Shown here piece after piece: positions 23,590 to 31,300 of a stretch of DNA of 50,221 bases (position 1 is its first letter; each line of letters begins with the position of its first letter). The notes under the pieces were generated by a model. The model ran no database searches. It was not told the DNA's origin and was given only the letters and a program-made list of their open reading frames with translations. The stretch comes from an uncultured Oscillospiraceae bacterium (GTDB lineage Bacteria; Bacillota; Clostridia; Oscillospirales; Oscillospiraceae): positions 1 to 50,221 of the forward strand of contig CAJUQN010000016.1 in NCBI GenBank assembly GCA_910588625.1, written 5' to 3'. Made by a program: the position numbers and the translations under genes.

Positions 23590-24714
23590 ATGCTGTCCCG
23601 TCAGCGACTATTTTGGCGGCTCCGGCCCTACGACCTGCCCGGCTCCGACCGGGCTTTTCTCCGAGCCTGCCGGGACAACTGCGCCTATCACATCCGGCAC
23701 TGCCCCGGTTACGCCAAAATCTGCAAGCACCTGGGCTTTTCCCCGAACCAACTCAAGACGATCGACGATTTGGCAAAGATCCCCGTGATTCCCACCCTGT
23801 TTTTCAAGCGGAAAACGCTGTTCTCCATGCCCCAGCGGCGGATGGCCATGAAGGTGACCTCCTCCGGCACCAGCGGGAAATTCAGCCGCATCGGCTTCGA
23901 CTGGGGCTGTATCCTGGCGGAGGCCCCCATGGTCATCAACCTGGGCTTCCGGCACCACCTGGCGTCCCCCAAGCCCGCCCACTGCGTGATTTTAGGGTAT
24001 AAGCCCCACAAAGCCAACCACACCGGGGTGACCCGGACCATGTTCGGGCTGACCCACTTCTCCCCACCCCTCAGCCGGACCTATGCCCTGCACATGGTGG
24101 ACGGGTCCTATGTGCCTGACCTGGATTTGGCGGCCAAGGCGCTGAAAAAGTTTGAGCGCTCCCACTTCCCCACGCGGGTAATCGGTTTTCCTTCCTACCT
24201 CTGGTTCGGCCTGAAACGTATGGAGGAGCTGGGACTGCGGGTGAAGCTCCCCCGCGGCTCCCGCATTATCCTGGCGGGCGGCTGGAAACAGCACGCCGAC
24301 CAGGAGGTGGACAAAAGCACCCTCTACGCCTTGGTAGAGCGCACCTTGGGCATCCCTGAGGACCACATCAACGAGCTGTTCGGCGCGGTGGAGCACCCGG
24401 TTTTCTACAACACCTGCTCGCGCCACCATTTTCACGTCCCGGCCTACGGGCGAATTATCATCCGGGACCCGGACACTCTGGAGCCCCTGCCCATGGGCAA
24501 GGCGGGCCTCATCAACCTGATTTCGCCCCTCATGACCGCCACCCCCACCCTCAGCGTCATGACTGACGATCTGGGCTATCTGACGCCGGGGGAAATATGC
24601 GGCTGCGGCATCAAGACGCCGTACCTGACCATCCTGGGCCGGGTAGGCATGAGCGACATCCAGACCTGCGCCTCTGGCGCCTCGGAGCTTTTGGGAAAGG
24701 GGGAGGCATTTTGA
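23590..24714 (+). CDS. LuxE-like acyl-protein synthetase
   Basis: A 374-residue member of the LuxE/acyl-protein synthetase family, related to adenylate-forming ligases. It would activate a fatty acid as acyl-AMP and load it on its own cysteine. Seen: VTSSGTSGKFSRIGFD (AMP-binding Ser/Gly loop), GFPSYLWFGL, ELFGAVEHPVFYNTC and late TDDLGYLTPGE. A cysteine 14 residues before the C-terminus (DIQTCASGASELL) matches the position of the LuxE acyl-carrying cysteine. ATG 23590 has AGGAGG 7 nt upstream. It overlaps the LuxC-like gene by 4 nt. There is no luciferase nearby, so the aldehyde it helps make serves another purpose. Confidence 0.87.
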   Translation: MLSRQRLFWRLRPYDLPGSDRAFLRACRDNCAYHIRHCPGYAKICKHLGFSPNQLKTIDDLAKIPVIPTLFFKRKTLFSMPQRRMAMKVTSSGTSGKFSRIGFDWGCILAEAPMVINLGFRHHLASPKPAHCVILGYKPHKANHTGVTRTMFGLTHFSPPLSRTYALHMVDGSYVPDLDLAAKALKKFERSHFPTRVIGFPSYLWFGLKRMEELGLRVKLPRGSRIILAGGWKQHADQEVDKSTLYALVERTLGIPEDHINELFGAVEHPVFYNTCSRHHFHVPAYGRIIIRDPDTLEPLPMGKAGLINLISPLMTATPTLSVMTDDLGYLTPGEICGCGIKTPYLTILGRVGMSDIQTCASGASELLGKGEAF

Positions 24715-25973
24715 TCTTCGCCAACGGAAAGCTGTTCCCTGACACAGAGCGAAAGGCCGTTCTGGACGGCTTGGAGGCTCAACTGAACACCGCCCGTATC
24801 GCCCCGCCGCTGGAGGCGGAAACGGTCGTCCACGCCGTGGACGCGCTTGGTAAACGTCTGGCGTCTGGCGAGTTTGACACGCTCATCTCCCGTTTCCTCC
24901 CGGCTGGGGCGGGGCTGGACGAACTGCTCCCCCTCCTAAGCCGGGAGAGTTTAGAGGTCAAGCTCACCACCGAGCTTGGCCCGGACCCCTTTGCCTCCAA
25001 GGATCACACGAAAACCACCGCCCGCACCCTGCCCCTGGGCGTGCTGTTCCACATCGCTCCGGGCAATATGCCTGGTCTGCCGGTTTACACCGTACTGGAA
25101 GGGCTCTTGACAGGTAATATCAACCTGGTCAAGCTCCCCCATGGAGACAAGGGCCTGTCCCTGGCCGCCTTCGGCCTGCTGGTGGAGCAAGAGCCCCGGC
25201 TTGCCCCTTATATCTATGCCTTCGACCTCCCCGCCGGACAGAGAGCGGACATGGAAACCCTGGCCGAACTGGCCGACGGCCTGGTGGTCTGGGGCGGCGA
25301 CGGAGCCATCCAGGCCGCCCGGACCCTGGCAGGGCCTGGATGCAAGCTCATTGAGTGGGGCCACCGCCTCAGCTTCGCCTATATCTCCGGCTATGAGGAC
25401 AAGGAGGGGGAGCTGTCCGCCCTGGCCTCCCACATTGTGGAGACGGGCCAGCGGCTGTGCTCCTCCTGTCAAGTGATTTTCCTGGACTCCGAGGAGCAGA
25501 AGGCGGGAACCGCTTTCTGCCAGGAATTTCTTCCCTACTTGGAGAAGGCGGCGGCAAAGCGCCCCGGCCTGGGAGCTGGAGCGCCGGCCTCTCTCAGCGG
25601 CCACACCGCCCTATTGGAGCGCATCGTGGACGGGAGAGCGGAGGGGGAAACTTTGCTCCAGGGCAAGGGCTGCTCCGTCATTTTCCGCCCTGACCGGGAG
25701 CTGGAGCTGTCCCCCATGGAAGGGAATGCGCTAGTCAAACTCCTCCCACAAAGGGAACTGCTCCCCACCCTCCGCCGCCAAAAGGGACGGCTCCAAACAG
25801 CGGGTCTGATCTGCTCCCCAAAACGGCGGGAAGCGCTGGCCAGCCTGCTGGCCTGTGCCGGGCTGACCCGTGTCACCCGCACCGGGTCCATGTCCGCTTC
25901 CTTCCCCAGCGAGGCCCACGACGGGGAATACCCCCTCCGCCGCTATCTCCGGGTTGTGGATATTGAGAGGTAA
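24711..25973 (+). CDS. LuxC-like acyl-CoA/acyl-enzyme reductase
   Basis: A 420-residue protein of the LuxC family (aldehyde-dehydrogenase fold), reducing the acyl thioester to a fatty aldehyde with NADPH. Family stretches are GVLFHIAPGNMPGLPVYTVLEGLL, NINLVKLPHGDKGL, VVWGGDGAIQAAR and KLIEWGHRLSFAYI. C250 or C253 in GQRLCSSCQVIF would be the acyl-accepting nucleophile. It starts with TTG overlapping the LuxE stop; GGAGG lies 4 nt before. The pair forms the synthetase-reductase core of a fatty acid reductase; the third lux subunit, the LuxD thioesterase, is absent. Confidence 0.87.
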   Translation: MIFANGKLFPDTERKAVLDGLEAQLNTARIAPPLEAETVVHAVDALGKRLASGEFDTLISRFLPAGAGLDELLPLLSRESLEVKLTTELGPDPFASKDHTKTTARTLPLGVLFHIAPGNMPGLPVYTVLEGLLTGNINLVKLPHGDKGLSLAAFGLLVEQEPRLAPYIYAFDLPAGQRADMETLAELADGLVVWGGDGAIQAARTLAGPGCKLIEWGHRLSFAYISGYEDKEGELSALASHIVETGQRLCSSCQVIFLDSEEQKAGTAFCQEFLPYLEKAAAKRPGLGAGAPASLSGHTALLERIVDGRAEGETLLQGKGCSVIFRPDRELELSPMEGNALVKLLPQRELLPTLRRQKGRLQTAGLICSPKRREALASLLACAGLTRVTRTGSMSASFPSEAHDGEYPLRRYLRVVDIER

Positions 25974-25978
25974 AACGT

Positions 25979-26027
25979 AAACCGCAAACGCCATAGAGGG
26001 TAATTCTATGGCGTTTGCGGTTTTTTT
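25979..26027. terminator. Strong terminator between LuxC-like and repair-like genes
   Basis: A 19-bp perfect stem, AAACCGCAAACGCCATAGA (25979-25997) with its complement at 26005-26023, plus a T run on the plus strand. The right arm overlaps the last codons of the minus-strand gene. Confidence 0.92.
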
Positions 26028-26821
26028 CGTCCATCCCCCAGCAAACCTGTCGGGGCCGCCTGCCCTGACAGGCTTTTTTCCATTTCCTCGTCGGTGATGA
26101 ACTCTGTCATCACATGGCGGTAGCGCTTGGGCAGATGGGTGGACTGGCATTGGGGGTTGATCCGCTCCTCGATGGCGATGGTCTGATAATATTTCCGCCA
26201 CATGGCCCGGAAGGCCTTTTCCTCCGCCCCGGCGGGGCCCATGCGGAAGTCTTCGGCAGACAGGAGCTTCCACTGTCCCCGGTCGGATACAAGGACCTCG
26301 TGGTGGGTCCGGTCGTAGAGCACCAGCCGCTCCCCAGAGTACCGGGCGGCGAAGTGAGACGCCAGCAGGGGCAGGACCCGGTTCTTGGGCTCAATCTCCC
26401 CCACCAGCGCGCCATCCAGCTCGGAAAACCGGACAAAGCCCTTCAAATGGTCCCACTCGGTCCACATTTTGGTCAGCGCCAGGTTCACCCGGGCCATCAC
26501 CGGGTCGCTCAGGTCCAGCCGCACCCGGTCGCCCTCCTTCATCCCTCGGCGGATGAGGACCAGCAGGTCCAGCTCCTTCTGGGGAAGGCAGGTCAAAAAG
26601 CCCCGGGCAATGAGCTTTTGAAAGGCGGGGGACACCCGGATTTTCAGGGCGGTGTAAAGCCGTCGGGCTTTCTCCCGGTCTGTGGGCAGCTCCTGCATCT
26701 CCCAAAGGCTCGCCTCGCCGTCTGGAAGTAAAAATTCCACCGGCTCCGTTTTGCTCTCCAGCGCATCCCAGACGCAGGTCAGGAACCCGGCAAAGGTGCC
26801 GTCATAACGATACGCTGTCAT
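26006..26821 (-). CDS. TIGR03915-type partner of the radical SAM DNA repair-like protein
   Basis: A 271-residue protein of the family known as the SAM-linked conserved protein (TIGR03915). It starts TAYRYDGTFAGFLTCVWDAL, a good family signature, and ends with a basic region: MWRKYYQTIAIEERINPQ and LPKRYRHVMTEF. In some bacteria this domain is fused to a uracil-DNA-glycosylase-like domain (UdgX type); here it stands alone. ATG 26821 lies 1 nt past the stop of the radical SAM gene, so the two are coupled. A role in DNA repair or modification is family knowledge plus inference; the reaction is unknown. Confidence 0.85.
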   Translation of the reverse strand: MTAYRYDGTFAGFLTCVWDALESKTEPVEFLLPDGEASLWEMQELPTDREKARRLYTALKIRVSPAFQKLIARGFLTCLPQKELDLLVLIRRGMKEGDRVRLDLSDPVMARVNLALTKMWTEWDHLKGFVRFSELDGALVGEIEPKNRVLPLLASHFAARYSGERLVLYDRTHHEVLVSDRGQWKLLSAEDFRMGPAGAEEKAFRAMWRKYYQTIAIEERINPQCQSTHLPKRYRHVMTEFITDEEMEKSLSGQAAPTGLLGDGRKKPQTP

Positions 26822-26822
26822 G

Positions 26823-28094
26823 TCAGCCCCCACCTGCGTCGAACAGGGAGAGCTGCTCCCAGCTCTCCCCGCTGCCCAGCGCCGCCTGCTCCAGCCCGGT
26901 GAGGCGGCGGTAGACGCTGTCCAGACTGCACCGCAGGCCGGGCAGCATCCGGCCTGAGCAGGTGATGAAATATTGGGCCCGCTTCATCACAATTCCCAGC
27001 CGTTTCAACCCCTCAAAGGAGAGGGAGCCATACCGCCGGGCGGCGACGATCCGCTCCGCCCCCCGTATCCCGATACCAGGAACCCGCAGGATGGCCTCGT
27101 AGTCCGCCCGGTTGACCTCCACCGGGAAAAACTCCGGGTGGCGCAGGGCCCAGTCGCTTTTGGGGTCCAGCGCCGCGTCAAAATTAGGGTGGTCCTCGTC
27201 CAAAATTTCTCGGGCCGTAAAGCCATAGAAACGCAGAAGCCAATCCGCCTGGTAAAGGCGGTGCTCCCGGAGCAGAGGCGGCTTAAAGCCCACGGGGGCA
27301 GGGAGGTTCTTGTGGTCGGATACGGGCATATACGCGGAATAGAACACCCGCTTCAAACGATATTTCCGATAAAGGCCCTCAGTCAGGGTCAAAATATGGT
27401 GGTCACTCTCGGGGGTGGCTCCCACGATCATCTGGGTGGACTGCCCCGCAGGAGCAAACCGGGGCGCGTGGCGGTAGAGCTTCAATTCCGCCTTGGACTG
27501 GGCCGCGCCGTCTCGGATTTGAGCCATGGGCTTAAAGATGGCAGCTTTGGTCTTATCTGGAGCCAGCAGCTGGAGGGAGGATTCTGAAGGCAGCTCGATA
27601 TTGACGCTGAGCCGGTCCGCCAGCAGGCCCAGCTCATAAGTGAGACCGGGGTCTGCCCCTGGGATGGTCTTTGCGTGGATATAGCCGTTAAACGCGTATT
27701 CTTTCCGCAGAAGGCGCAGAGTTTCAATCATTCGCTCCGTGGTGTAGTCCGGGTTTTTCAACACCGCCGAGGACAGGAACAGCCCTTCGATATAGTTCCG
27801 CCGGTAAAACTGAATGGTCAGCTCCGCCAGCTCCCGCGGAGTGAATGCGGTCCTGGGCACATCGTTGGAGCGTCGGTTGATGCAGTAGGCGCAGTCATAG
27901 CAGCAGTGATTGGTATAGAGCACCTTCAAAAGCGAGATGCACCGCCCGTCGGCGGAGAACGTGTGGCAGCAGCCGGAGTTAGAGGCTGTGCCGATGGTCC
28001 CTGGCTTTCCGCCGCGGGTCACCCCGCTGGAAGTGCAAGCGGCGTCATATTTGGCGGCATCGGCCAGGATCGTCAGCTTATCCATGACCTCCAT
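26823..28094 (-). CDS. Radical SAM protein, putative DNA repair/modification (TIGR03916 type)
   Basis: A 423-residue radical SAM enzyme. The cluster motif is C64-x3-C68-x2-C71 in NHCCYDCAYCINRR, the CxxxCxxC pattern that holds the 4Fe-4S cluster. An extra cysteine-rich stretch, SNSGCCHTFSADGRC, precedes it. Near the C-terminus a helix-hairpin-helix (ILRVPGIGIRGAERIVAARRYGSL) indicates DNA binding. The final QLSLFDAGGG tail resembles ends of repair proteins. ATG 28094 has GGAGGGG 6-7 nt upstream. The gene heads a two-gene operon with a consensus promoter covered by LexA-like sites, fitting damage induction. Confidence 0.9.
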   Translation of the reverse strand: MEVMDKLTILADAAKYDAACTSSGVTRGGKPGTIGTASNSGCCHTFSADGRCISLLKVLYTNHCCYDCAYCINRRSNDVPRTAFTPRELAELTIQFYRRNYIEGLFLSSAVLKNPDYTTERMIETLRLLRKEYAFNGYIHAKTIPGADPGLTYELGLLADRLSVNIELPSESSLQLLAPDKTKAAIFKPMAQIRDGAAQSKAELKLYRHAPRFAPAGQSTQMIVGATPESDHHILTLTEGLYRKYRLKRVFYSAYMPVSDHKNLPAPVGFKPPLLREHRLYQADWLLRFYGFTAREILDEDHPNFDAALDPKSDWALRHPEFFPVEVNRADYEAILRVPGIGIRGAERIVAARRYGSLSFEGLKRLGIVMKRAQYFITCSGRMLPGLRCSLDSVYRRLTGLEQAALGSGESWEQLSLFDAGGG

Positions 28095-28161
28095 GGAGAC
28101 CCCTCCATTCTGGTGAATAAATGCGCTTACGTCAGTTTGTCTGGTTTCATTGCTCTCAAAT

Positions 28162-28207
28162 CAAACATTTGTACTTTTTATTATAGTACATACGCTCTAT
28201 TTGTCAA
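28162..28207 (-). promoter_or_regulatory. Consensus promoter with two LexA-like boxes
   Basis: Right to left, TTGACA (28202-28207) and TATAAT (28180-28185) are 16 nt apart. Between them AGAGCGTATGTACT (28185-28198) loosely fits the Firmicute LexA box CGAACRNRYGTTYG. Just downstream, AGTACAAATGTTTG (28162-28175) fits it with only two mismatches. Confidence 0.65.
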
Positions 28208-28214
28208 GCGCTAA

Positions 28215-28880
28215 TTTTTATGGGACAGCTTTTAGGTTCAGCATCGCTCCTCCATTGAGACTTTTAGGTTTGAGAAGACAGCTTATCCTATTGCTCCCGA
28301 ATAAGATTATAGAAAATCCGGTTGTGCTGAAAGAAGGCGGAGACCTTAAAGACGCATCTGACGGCGTTGGACGGCGGGGCAAATACCGCCGCTTAACCGA
28401 ACGCAGCGACCCTTTCAGCCGGTTCGCAAAAAATCCTCGCCTGACCGGCTCGTCTTGTTATGCCCTTTTTCGGCCGCCAAATTTCTTCAAGATTTTTCGT
28501 TTTGGGGCTTGACATATATTTGCAGGTTTGCCCGGCGCCCCGGTATCGGGGCGCCTACGCTTCATACTCTTCAAGAGCTTCCATCTGTTCAACGTTCAGC
28601 TTCACGCAAGAAAAATTTCCTGCCAGAACAGGAACACGACGTTTCCTAATGAAACGACTTATCGGAGGAAAACAGAAAACATGTTTTGCTAATTTTAACA
28701 GGAGAAGCAGGAAGTATCTGTGAAGAATATAGGAAAATTGCACCTTGCACAACGGAGCGAGTTGCGATATGCTAACTCCCGTAACGCGCAGTGCGATGAG
28801 CATGTAAGGCCAGTTCTTATCGGGCGCGCTATTTTTATAGCTCCGGATTAGTTTAGGCTAACTTTAAAAGGGGGGTAATT
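28215..28880. other. Gene-poor decayed stretch
   Basis: No complete gene is recognised. A perfect hairpin GGCGCCCCG-GTAT-CGGGGCGCC (28534-28555) sits directly at the stop of a short minus-strand frame ending VEQMEALEEYEA, possibly the tail of a lost gene. A 43-codon plus frame with GTG start (28720-28851, starting VKNIGKLHLAQRSEL) is open, but I do not recognise it. Base composition is mixed, which suits an old insertion scar. Confidence 0.4.
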
Positions 28881-29930
28881 ATGATAAGACAGCGTCGTTC
28901 AACTGTCATTCTTGCCTGCATACTGCTGATTTCGTCCGTGTGGTCACTGTTCATCGGCGTTTTGGACATCGCGCCGGGTGCTTTGCTGAATGGAGATTTG
29001 GAAACGGTCGAGATTTTCCTGATCTCCCGCCTGCCCCGGCTGCTGGCCACCCTGTGCACCGGTATCGGCATGAGTGTGGCTGGCCTGATCATGCAGCAGC
29101 TGTGCATGAACAAATTCGTCTCGCCCACCACAGGCGCCACCATTTCTTCGGCCCAGTTCGGCATCCTGATGGCGATGCTGTTCCTGCCGGGGTCTACGCT
29201 GTGGGGGCGTGCGCTGTTTGCCTTCGCGTTTGCCATCGCCGGAACCTGGGTTTTTGTGTGGTTTATCCAGCGCATCCAGTTCAAGGACGCGGTGATGGTC
29301 CCCCTGGTGGGCATCATGTTCGGCAACGTCGTCACCGGCATCACCAATTACTTTGCCTACAAGTACGAGATGAGTCAGGCCCTGTCCACCTGGCTGGTGG
29401 GGCACTTTTCCATGGTCCTCCGGGGCCGGTATGAGCTGGTCTATCTGGTGGTTCCTCTGGTCACCCTGGCCTTTGTGTTTGCCAACCACTTCAACATCGT
29501 GGGCATGGGCAAGGACTTCTCCAAGAACCTGGGCGTCCACTATAACTTTGTGCTGTTCATGGGTCTGTCCATTGCGGCGATGATTACCGCCTCCGTGGTG
29601 GTCGTGGTGGGCTCCATCTCCTACATCGGCCTCATTGGTCCCAACCTGGCGGCCATGTTCAAGGGGGACAAAATCCGCGGCACCCTGGTTGATACGGCGC
29701 TCTTTGGCTCTATCTTCGTGCTGGCCTGCGATATGATCGCCCGGGTGGTCATCGCACCCTATGAGCTGCCCATTGAGCTCATCATCGGCATCGTGGGCAG
29801 CATCGTCTTCATCGCCATGCTGCTCTACCGTCTGAACCACGGCAGGAAGGCCATCCGCCTGGGCGCTGCCGGGAACAGCGGGCGCCACGCTGCGGCCACC
29901 GCGGCGGTGAAAGGAGGGGATGAGAAATGA
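28881..29930 (+). CDS. Iron-siderophore ABC permease (FecCD family, YclN-like)
   Basis: A 349-residue membrane protein with about nine or ten helices. FecCD-family stretches are RLPRLLATLCTGIGMSVAGLIMQQL, NKFVSPTTGATISSAQFGI and, late, VGSISYIGLIGPNLAAMFKGD, which contacts the ATPase. It resembles the first permease (YclN) of petrobactin/catecholate systems. Such permeases need a second permease, an ATPase and a binding protein. Here the following gene is a deletion fusion and no ATPase is left, so this protein is probably non-functional unless it can pair with subunits from another locus. GGGGGG lies before ATG; it overlaps the next frame by 4 nt. Confidence 0.9.
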   Translation: MIRQRRSTVILACILLISSVWSLFIGVLDIAPGALLNGDLETVEIFLISRLPRLLATLCTGIGMSVAGLIMQQLCMNKFVSPTTGATISSAQFGILMAMLFLPGSTLWGRALFAFAFAIAGTWVFVWFIQRIQFKDAVMVPLVGIMFGNVVTGITNYFAYKYEMSQALSTWLVGHFSMVLRGRYELVYLVVPLVTLAFVFANHFNIVGMGKDFSKNLGVHYNFVLFMGLSIAAMITASVVVVVGSISYIGLIGPNLAAMFKGDKIRGTLVDTALFGSIFVLACDMIARVVIAPYELPIELIIGIVGSIVFIAMLLYRLNHGRKAIRLGAAGNSGRHAAATAAVKGGDEK

Positions 29931-30295
29931 ATCATGCAGCTGTCCGCGCCAACCAGCGGAAGCTGGTCATCCTAACGGTCATCGTGCTGCTTTGCGCTGT
30001 GGGGTATATGTTCTACGCGGTCAAATTCAACAACCCCAAGCTGTTTCAATTTTCTATGAAGCTGCGTTCCCCTAACCCCGACTACATCTTCGTCATGGAT
30101 CGTGACTCCGCCATTGGCGCCACCGGCGCACAGATGGTTCAGGAGATCATGGAGAACGAGCTCATCATGAAGACTGACGCCTACCAGAACGGCAATCTGG
30201 TTATCCTGGAGAATCCGGGCATCTGGTATCTGGCCGAGGGTGGTATCACCTCTTTGGGTATCATGCTTGAGGATTTAGAGAGCGCACTGGACTGA
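29927..30295 (+). pseudogene. In-frame deletion fusion: second permease start joined to binding protein end
   Basis: A 122-residue frame made of two unrelated parts. Residues 1-48 (NQRKLVILTVIVLLCAVGYM, then FNNPKLFQFSMKLRS) match the start of a second FecCD permease (YclO-like), with its first membrane helix. From about residue 50 on, PDYIFVMDRDSAIGATGAQ, QEIMENELIMKTDAYQNG and LAEGGITSLGIMLEDLESAL are the C-terminus of a siderophore-binding protein (YclQ-like). The rest of the permease, the ATPase and most of the binding protein are missing between the two. The simplest explanation is one deletion of roughly 2.5 kb that by chance kept the frame. The product is unlikely to work in transport. 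Confidence 0.85.
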
Positions 30296-30321
30296 AACGC
30301 ACTGCCAATCAGATAACATCG

Positions 30322-30362
30322 AAAAAGGGATCAGCGTACAACTTCCGCTGGTCTCTTTTTTT
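30322..30362 (+). terminator. Terminator after the collapsed ABC operon
   Basis: AAGGGATCAGCG and CGCTGGTCTCTT pair with G-U tolerance, followed by seven T. It is likely the original operon terminator, retained on the far side of the deletion. Confidence 0.75.
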
Positions 30363-30425
30363 GCGATTCCATAGCAGCTATGTTCTGCCCTTCTCTGCTG
30401 ACTATTTTGTTTGGATTACCCTTGA

Positions 30426-30548
30426 CAAAAGCTCCCTGAGGACAATGTATCGGGTAAACTGGCAGACGATTGCTTTGTAAAAATGCCCCAGCGATACGAC
30501 GAGGAACAGCAGCAACTCAAAAAGGACATTGAGGAATTGCAGCGCCAG
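30426..30548 (+). pseudogene. Remnant of a large serine recombinase
   Basis: The frame reads DNVSGKLADDCFVKM, then RYDEEQQQLKKDIEELQRQ. This is the linker-coiled-coil segment that follows the recombinase domain of large serine recombinases (typically GKLxDxxFxKM, YExEQxxLxxxIxxL). A stop lies just upstream (30423-30425) and the frame breaks after the coiled coil, so only this piece survives. It marks a former integrative element at this place. Confidence 0.65.
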
Positions 30549-30714
30549 TGTAATCAAGAAGACAGACGACGCAGTGTTGGACAGCCGCCAGGGCGTGCGG
30601 TCGAATATGGTTGGCAAGGCTGGAAAAAAATGGAGCAGCCTAAGCCGCTCCACTGTGGCAGACCATCCCTTAAAAAATAGTAAAGGGACAGTCTTTCGAC
30701 TGTTCCTTTACATA

Positions 30715-30743
30715 CGAGTGTTCAGTTGCGTTATGAACACTCG
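30715..30743. repeat. Perfect 10-bp inverted repeat
   Basis: CGAGTGTTCA at 30715-30724 and TGAACACTCG at 30734-30743, beside a tRNA-like fragment. It could be an old attachment or terminator structure. Confidence 0.5.
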
Positions 30744-30749
30744 ACATCG

Positions 30750-30790
30750 TCGGAGCGGCGGGGCTTGAACCTGCGGCCTCTTGGACCCTG
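30750..30790 (-). other. tRNA 3'-end-like fragment (possible old attachment site)
   Basis: On the minus strand GCAGGTTCAAGCCCCGC followed by CGCTCCGA looks like a T-arm and 3' acceptor strand. No D-arm, anticodon stem or CCA follows, so it is not a working tRNA. Integrases often use tRNA 3' ends as attachment sites, and a recombinase remnant lies 200 bases away. Confidence 0.4.
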
Positions 30791-31300
30791 GGGGGAACTG
30801 ACGCGGGTAGTGCCGGTAAAGGCGGTACGCTGTCCGTCGGGACCCAAGCTGCCGTAGAGCCGGACAAGCCGGTCCCCGATTTCCAGGCCACCCGTATAGG
30901 TCATCGGCTTCAACGACGATCTGTCCACCATCACCTGCCGCAAGCAGTCATTTTGATAAAATACCGCTTGCGCTACCTTTGCAAACCGGCTATATGCTGC
31001 ACCTTTATCCCACAATATTCCAAATTCTAATCTGATAGGACTGCTTTTCCTCTTATTTTAAAAAAAGTACGCAAAATTAGCCGTTGATAGGATAAAAAGT
31101 TCCAAAGATTTCTGATCCTGAAAAAGGGTTGAAAAAAAACGTTTAAAATGGTTGAAAATGGGAAAACAGGGACAAAAACGGAACCAATAAATAGATATTT
31201 TTGTAATAAAAAGGAAAATAAGAGAGGATGGCCTATCCTATTCACTCCCGCCGAAAAATTCCGGCTTGACGGCAAAAATAATCAAGGAGGAAACTATCCA

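Larger units (their letters stand above)
30549..31300. other. Intergenic stretch with dyads, tRNA fragment and A-rich leader
   Basis: No gene is recognised. From the left it holds hairpin GTAAAGGGACAGTC/GACTGTTCCTTTAC (30680-30711), a perfect 10-bp inverted repeat CGAGTGTTCA-N9-TGAACACTCG (30715-30743), a tRNA 3'-like fragment (30750-30790), and then an AT-rich, A-tract-rich region (about 31030-31290) leading to the SLH gene. The last part must carry that gene's promoter, but no clear -35/-10 pair could be fixed. Confidence 0.45.

Noticed and set aside
28514..28519. A TTGACA hexamer as promoter
   Set aside because: No matching -10 box at 16-18 nt; the first T-rich box is too close.
28555..28803. 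An 82-codon minus-strand frame ending at a perfect hairpin
   Set aside because: Only the last 30 or so residues look protein-like; the first part is leucine-rich noise without a start signal. Kept only as a possible gene tail in the intergenic note.
30731..31015. A 94-codon minus-strand frame between the recombinase remnant and the SLH gene
   Set aside because: Its end runs through the tRNA-like fragment (GRRFKPRRSD-type reading), typical of chance frames over tRNA sequence; no ribosome site or family.
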